From contig CAJTCV010000010.1 in assembly GCA_910574805.1 (NCBI GenBank), forward strand, positions 62,001 through 126,000: a stretch of 64,000 nt of DNA, written 5' to 3'. The notes under the pieces are model-generated. The model ran no database searches. It was given only the letters and a program-made list of their open reading frames with translations, and had not been told where the DNA came from. The translations under genes and the position numbers were made by a program. The first letter of the stretch is position 1, and each line of letters starts with the position of its first letter. Below, piece after piece: positions 60,959-64,000 of this stretch. The DNA is from Lachnospiraceae bacterium. GTDB lineage: Bacteria > Bacillota > Clostridia > Lachnospirales > Lachnospiraceae.

Positions 60959-61079
60959 AGTTCTGCATCTGTCCGCCGGACATATGCCTTTTCCAGGACT
61001 GCCTGTGTCCTCTGACCCTCCCGGGCGGACAGGCGTATCCGGGTCCTGCCCTGCAGGAAGCTCCCTGCGGGCAGATGCG
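60959..61079 (-). repeat. Diverged hairpin repeat, copy D (114-nt core)
   Basis: Core 60965-61078. Same ends as A-C: CGCATCTG at the 5' minus-strand side, CAGATGC-GAACT at the 3' side, and again directly before a ribosome site. The middle differs; TGTCCGCC/GGCGGACA and CCGGA-ATATGCC/GGC-TATCCGG can form but not together. Confidence 0.6.
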
Positions 61080-61085
61080 TTGACT

Positions 61086-61964
61086 TTACTGGGCTCCGTC
61101 CGCCCCTTTGCTGCGCGGCCGGAACAGGAATCTCATAAACAGGATCACCAGCAGTGTCACTGACAATCCCAGTATCAGATACAACATATAATAATTCTGC
61201 ACGGACCGCAGCATGGTCTCCACAGGCGTGCGCTCCGTCTCTTCCTCCCCGTTGTAGGGGACTCTCATGCCCCGGACAAGAAGCCGGTGACTGTTCACGC
61301 CGTAGGGCGTGCAGGTGAAGAGGGTCACCTGATCCTCTCCTTCCGTGATCCGCAGGGCCTCCTGCAGGGTATCCATGTCGTCCTTATCCACCATGGGCAG
61401 GATCTGATCCACCTCATAGGCAAATGTCTCATCCAGTATATGAATATAAAACAGATCCCCCGGCTCCAGCTGATCCACATCCGTGAAAAGCCTGGCGCTT
61501 GGAAGCCCCCGGTGAGCCGCCAGCACGCTGTGGGTGCTCTCCCCGCCCATGGGGAGCTTCGTCCCGTTCAGATGACCAATGCCGGTCTGCAGGACATCCT
61601 CGGAGGTTCCATGGTAAATGGACAGCCGGAGGTTGATCTTCGGTACGGACAGATATCCCATGACTCCGTCTCCGGAGACGTTCAGTACCTTCCAGTATTC
61701 CGTATCGGTCAGCTCTTCCTCCAGATCACCGAAAGCATCGCCATAGAGGTTATTTTCGGTAAAGCTGTTATTAAAGTCCCGTGCCGCCTGCCATTCTCTC
61801 GTATAATCCTCCGGCTCCAGTTCAGAAACGGTTTCCTCATAGCTGGTGATCAGACGGCTCTGGCGCCAGGTGTTCCACTGGTCGGAGATCGTAGGATAAC
61901 AGAGGAGCAGAAACCCCGCCAGGAACAGAAGGCCGAAGAGGACCGTGGTCAGTCGTTGTCTCAT
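61086..61964 (-). CDS. Class C (pilus) sortase
   Basis: 292 residues; N-terminal membrane segment, catalytic His in AAHRGLP, Cys in LFTCTPYGVNSHRLLVRG with the Arg, and a C-terminal membrane segment. It polymerises pilins by isopeptide bonds. Overlaps the upstream sortase gene as ATGA. Confidence 0.92.
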   Translation of the reverse strand: MRQRLTTVLFGLLFLAGFLLLCYPTISDQWNTWRQSRLITSYEETVSELEPEDYTREWQAARDFNNSFTENNLYGDAFGDLEEELTDTEYWKVLNVSGDGVMGYLSVPKINLRLSIYHGTSEDVLQTGIGHLNGTKLPMGGESTHSVLAAHRGLPSARLFTDVDQLEPGDLFYIHILDETFAYEVDQILPMVDKDDMDTLQEALRITEGEDQVTLFTCTPYGVNSHRLLVRGMRVPYNGEEETERTPVETMLRSVQNYYMLYLILGLSVTLLVILFMRFLFRPRSKGADGAQ

Positions 61965-62836
61965 GATGCGGTCTGCTCTTTCTTTTTCATTTTCCTGTCA
62001 TAGAGGTACAGAAGCCAGATAAACATCCCCGTAACTCCCAGGCCGATGAGCACCCAGAGAAAATAGCTGGTGTGCAGGCTGGCGCCCACGATGCCGGCCG
62101 CGGCCGGAAGAACGTCGTCCTGTACATCTTCATAAGGCACCCGGTGTCCCCGGACGAGAAGCCGGTGACTGTTGACACCGTAGGGGGTACAGGTCAGGAG
62201 CGTCACCAGGTCCTGACCGTCCTCCGCGGCCAGCGTGCCGGTATCGGTAGGATCCACCACTGTGATCTGGTCCACCTGATAGCACAGTGTGTCATCAAGA
62301 ACGGACAGCAGAAAATGATCCCCTTCTTTTAATTTATCCAGATCGGTAAAGAGCGCCGCGCTTGGCAGCCCTCTGTGAGCCGAGATCACGGCATGGGTCC
62401 CTTCGCCGCCCACGGGGAGAGAGCTGCCGGGAAGATGGCCCGCTGCTTTTTCCAGGACTTCTTCGCTGGTGGTATGATAGATGGGAATCTTCACGCTGAT
62501 CTTCGGAATCTGCACGTAGCCCATCATCCCGTCTCCGGTCAGATTGAGACAGGAGAGATAGGCTTCGCTCCCCTCTTCCGGGATCTGAGCGGTGGAAAAG
62601 GAATCGGGTAAAATATAGGGAAGGAGGGCCTCATTATAGGAAAGGGCGCGCTCCCATTCGTCGTCATAGCTGAAGACGCCGGCTTCGGAAAGCTGGGTGA
62701 CAGTCTCGTCATAGGTCGTCAGAAGCCGGGCCTGTCGGTAAGTGTTCCACTGGTTTGCCACGAAGGGATACAGCAGCAGGGACAGGCCGGTGAGAAATAT
62801 GAAGCTGAAAATAATGGTTGTAAGATGTTTCTTCAT
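61961..62836 (-). CDS. Class C (pilus) sortase
   Basis: 291 residues, same layout as the following sortase: ISAHRGLP, LLTCTPYGVNSHRLLVRG, two membrane segments. The two are about half identical, suggesting old duplication with one adapted to another pilin. ATG 62836 has AAGGAGAGTCCAG. Confidence 0.92.
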   Translation of the reverse strand: MKKHLTTIIFSFIFLTGLSLLLYPFVANQWNTYRQARLLTTYDETVTQLSEAGVFSYDDEWERALSYNEALLPYILPDSFSTAQIPEEGSEAYLSCLNLTGDGMMGYVQIPKISVKIPIYHTTSEEVLEKAAGHLPGSSLPVGGEGTHAVISAHRGLPSAALFTDLDKLKEGDHFLLSVLDDTLCYQVDQITVVDPTDTGTLAAEDGQDLVTLLTCTPYGVNSHRLLVRGHRVPYEDVQDDVLPAAAGIVGASLHTSYFLWVLIGLGVTGMFIWLLYLYDRKMKKKEQTAS

Positions 62837-62894
62837 CTGGACTCTCCTTGTGGCTGTATGAAAAAATGCTGATATGCACACTGCTGTAAAGCGG

Positions 62895-62928
62895 GCCGCT
62901 GGACAGGGGGCACCCCCTGTCCGACGGC
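62895..62928 (-). other. GC-rich perfect hairpin between pilin and sortase genes
   Basis: GGACAGGGGG / CCCCCTGTCC (62901-62922), extended by GCCG/CGGC. No T-run follows on the minus strand, so it may protect or process the pilin mRNA, or slow readthrough to give more pilin than sortase. Confidence 0.6.
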
Positions 62929-63027
62929 TGGATTTCAACAGAATGTTACAATCGCCCGCTTGGTTGTCACGTTTTTGTCAAACTGACATTTTCTTATGTA
63001 ACGGTTGGCCGGAACGAGAGTTCCTGT

Positions 63028-64000
63028 TTATTTTGCAGTTTTTCTGCGGCTTGCAAAGTACAGAGCTGCTGCAAGAATCATGATGGCACATCCGCCGATG
63101 GTGAAGATCGTCGTACCGATACCGCCGGTGGAGGGCAGGGAGGAGAGCTTGGTGTTCGTAATGTTTGTATTCAAAAGCGCTGTACCTGCTCCGGCATTTG
63201 ATGTTGTAACTGTATCAATCTGTACACTGGATTTCACAAGGTATGCAGCTTCTGCACCTGTCGTCGGAATGTCTACAGCATCCAGAGCGTAAAATCTATC
63301 ATTAGCTAACCATCCTACCTGCGGTCCATTTCCCTCCGGATCCGTTGTATAAGATTCCTGCTTCATCGTAGCGGTCGTAGTCGCTGTTGCCCAGCTTGCC
63401 TCGATCTCATACACGTTTTGATTCAGAGAATATCCTGCAGGAGCTGTTTTCTCTTTGATATAATATTTGCCTGCCTCAACCTTGGTAGATACTGCATATC
63501 CATTCGCATCCGTCGTCACGGTATCGATAGGAGTACCTTCTACAGAACCCGGATCCGTATCTGTATGTGCCGTACCTTTTGCATAAATCTCGAAGACAGC
63601 ACCCGGAAGTGCGTTGTTCGTTGTGGCATCTACCTTTTTGAATGCCAGCTGATACGTATAAACCGTATTCTTCTCGCTCTTCTCAACATCTTTATCCTTG
63701 TATTCCGGATCTGTAGGCGGAGGAGTCGTCGGATCTTCATAGGAACTTCCCTTGTTAGGATTCGTCGTATACACTAATTTCGCATCGTTCGTGTTTCCTT
63801 CTCCACCAACTACTGCCTTACCATTCAGAGTTGCTGTATATTCTACAGTCATATCCGGAACCAAACCGGTCGTTTCATCTGCCAGTACCTCATAGAGGAA
63901 TACCAGTCTGAAGCCATTACCTACTTTTGCTGCATTCGCAATTACTTCACCGTTATAAACAAATGTATCTGGTTTACCAGCAACTGTTGCTTTGGTCATC
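63028..64000 (-). CDS. LPXTG-anchored major pilin, C-terminal part (N-terminus beyond window)
   Basis: 324 residues of a SpaA/SpaD-type pilin backbone. Two Ig-like domains: TVEYTATLNGKAVVGG..., then YTYQLAFKKVDATTNNALPGAVFEIYAKG; the E-box YYIKEKTAPAGY; and sorting signal SSLPSTGGIGTTIFTIGGCAIMILAAALYFASRRKTAK. Sortases encoded downstream. The 5' end and any pilin motif lie outside the window. Confidence 0.92.
   Translation of the reverse strand, partial: MTKATVAGKPDTFVYNGEVIANAAKVGNGFRLVFLYEVLADETTGLVPDMTVEYTATLNGKAVVGGEGNTNDAKLVYTTNPNKGSSYEDPTTPPPTDPEYKDKDVEKSEKNTVYTYQLAFKKVDATTNNALPGAVFEIYAKGTAHTDTDPGSVEGTPIDTVTTDANGYAVSTKVEAGKYYIKEKTAPAGYSLNQNVYEIEASWATATTTATMKQESYTTDPEGNGPQVGWLANDRFYALDAVDIPTTGAEAAYLVKSSVQIDTVTTSNAGAGTALLNTNITNTKLSSLPSTGGIGTTIFTIGGCAIMILAAALYFASRRKTAK

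Noticed and set aside
62837-63027. A missing gene between pilin and sortase
   Set aside because: No start-to-stop frame of useful length with a ribosome site; only the hairpin and ribosome site of the sortase.

Overview
The window looks like chromosome of a moderately GC-rich gut Lachnospiraceae (Clostridia). This rests on several features: lac/cellobiose-family PTS, LplBC-type sugar ABC transporters with a YesL protein, reverse rubrerythrin beside a Fur/PerR repressor, a T-box in front of ileS, spoIID and a SpoIIQ-like gene (so a spore-forming ancestry), a SipW/TasA-type secretion set, and AGGAGG ribosome sites throughout. I found no transposase, insertion sequence, integrase, phage gene, rRNA or CRISPR array. 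The tags genus and species cannot be assigned from sequence reading alone.

Layout. 0-1.9 kb: a PTS operon (IIA, IIB and a IIC cut by the window edge). 2.1-5.5 kb: two tandem AAA-like/PD-(D/E)XK proteins. 5.5-13.7 kb: a sucrose/fructan-type locus (GH32 hydrolase, solute-binding protein, two permeases) divergent from LacI, YesL and a membrane protein; the binding protein carries a frameshift and one permease a nonsense codon. 13.8-17.2 kb: an Rpn-type nuclease remnant, a PRD/EII-domain activator and a MupG (DUF871) protein. The PTS and mupG promoters share a nearly identical 17-bp palindrome at the same distance from the -10, so I infer one regulon controlled by that activator. 17.5-25 kb: metG, then a sugar-acid set (IlvD/Edd dehydratase, zinc dehydrogenase, SDR, GntP permease). 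25.2-29.9 kb: a DnaA-box cluster, trmB, tRNA-Lys, a MarR regulator overlapped antisense by a DUF885 gene, rubrerythrin and perR. 30-42.7 kb: cell-wall and housekeeping genes (NlpC/P60, hemolysin III, SpoIIQ-like, spoIID, glgP, ileS with T-box, D,D-carboxypeptidase, a hypothetical).

42.8-54 kb: a Zn/Cd P-type ATPase with a separate HMA metallochaperone, then a sialic-acid locus (ABC transporter, Gfo/Idh oxidoreductase, NanA, AraC, YhcH) resembling the 2,7-anhydro-Neu5Ac pathway of Ruminococcus gnavus but without a sialidase here, then an ArsR regulator with a structured leader and a lactate/malate-type dehydrogenase. 54-64 kb: a single-direction surface-structure locus with an LPSTG pilin, two class C sortases, a second pilin-like protein, two SipW-type secreted proteins, SipW, two more surface proteins, and a BTAD regulator with a GGDEF-like tail just downstream.

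The least expected signals are a family of 90-nt hairpins placed just before the ribosome sites of internal operon genes (two in the PTS operon, one plus a diverged longer relative in the pilus locus), the shared PTS/mupG operator, the DnaA-box cluster and the mixed sortase-pilus/SipW operon.
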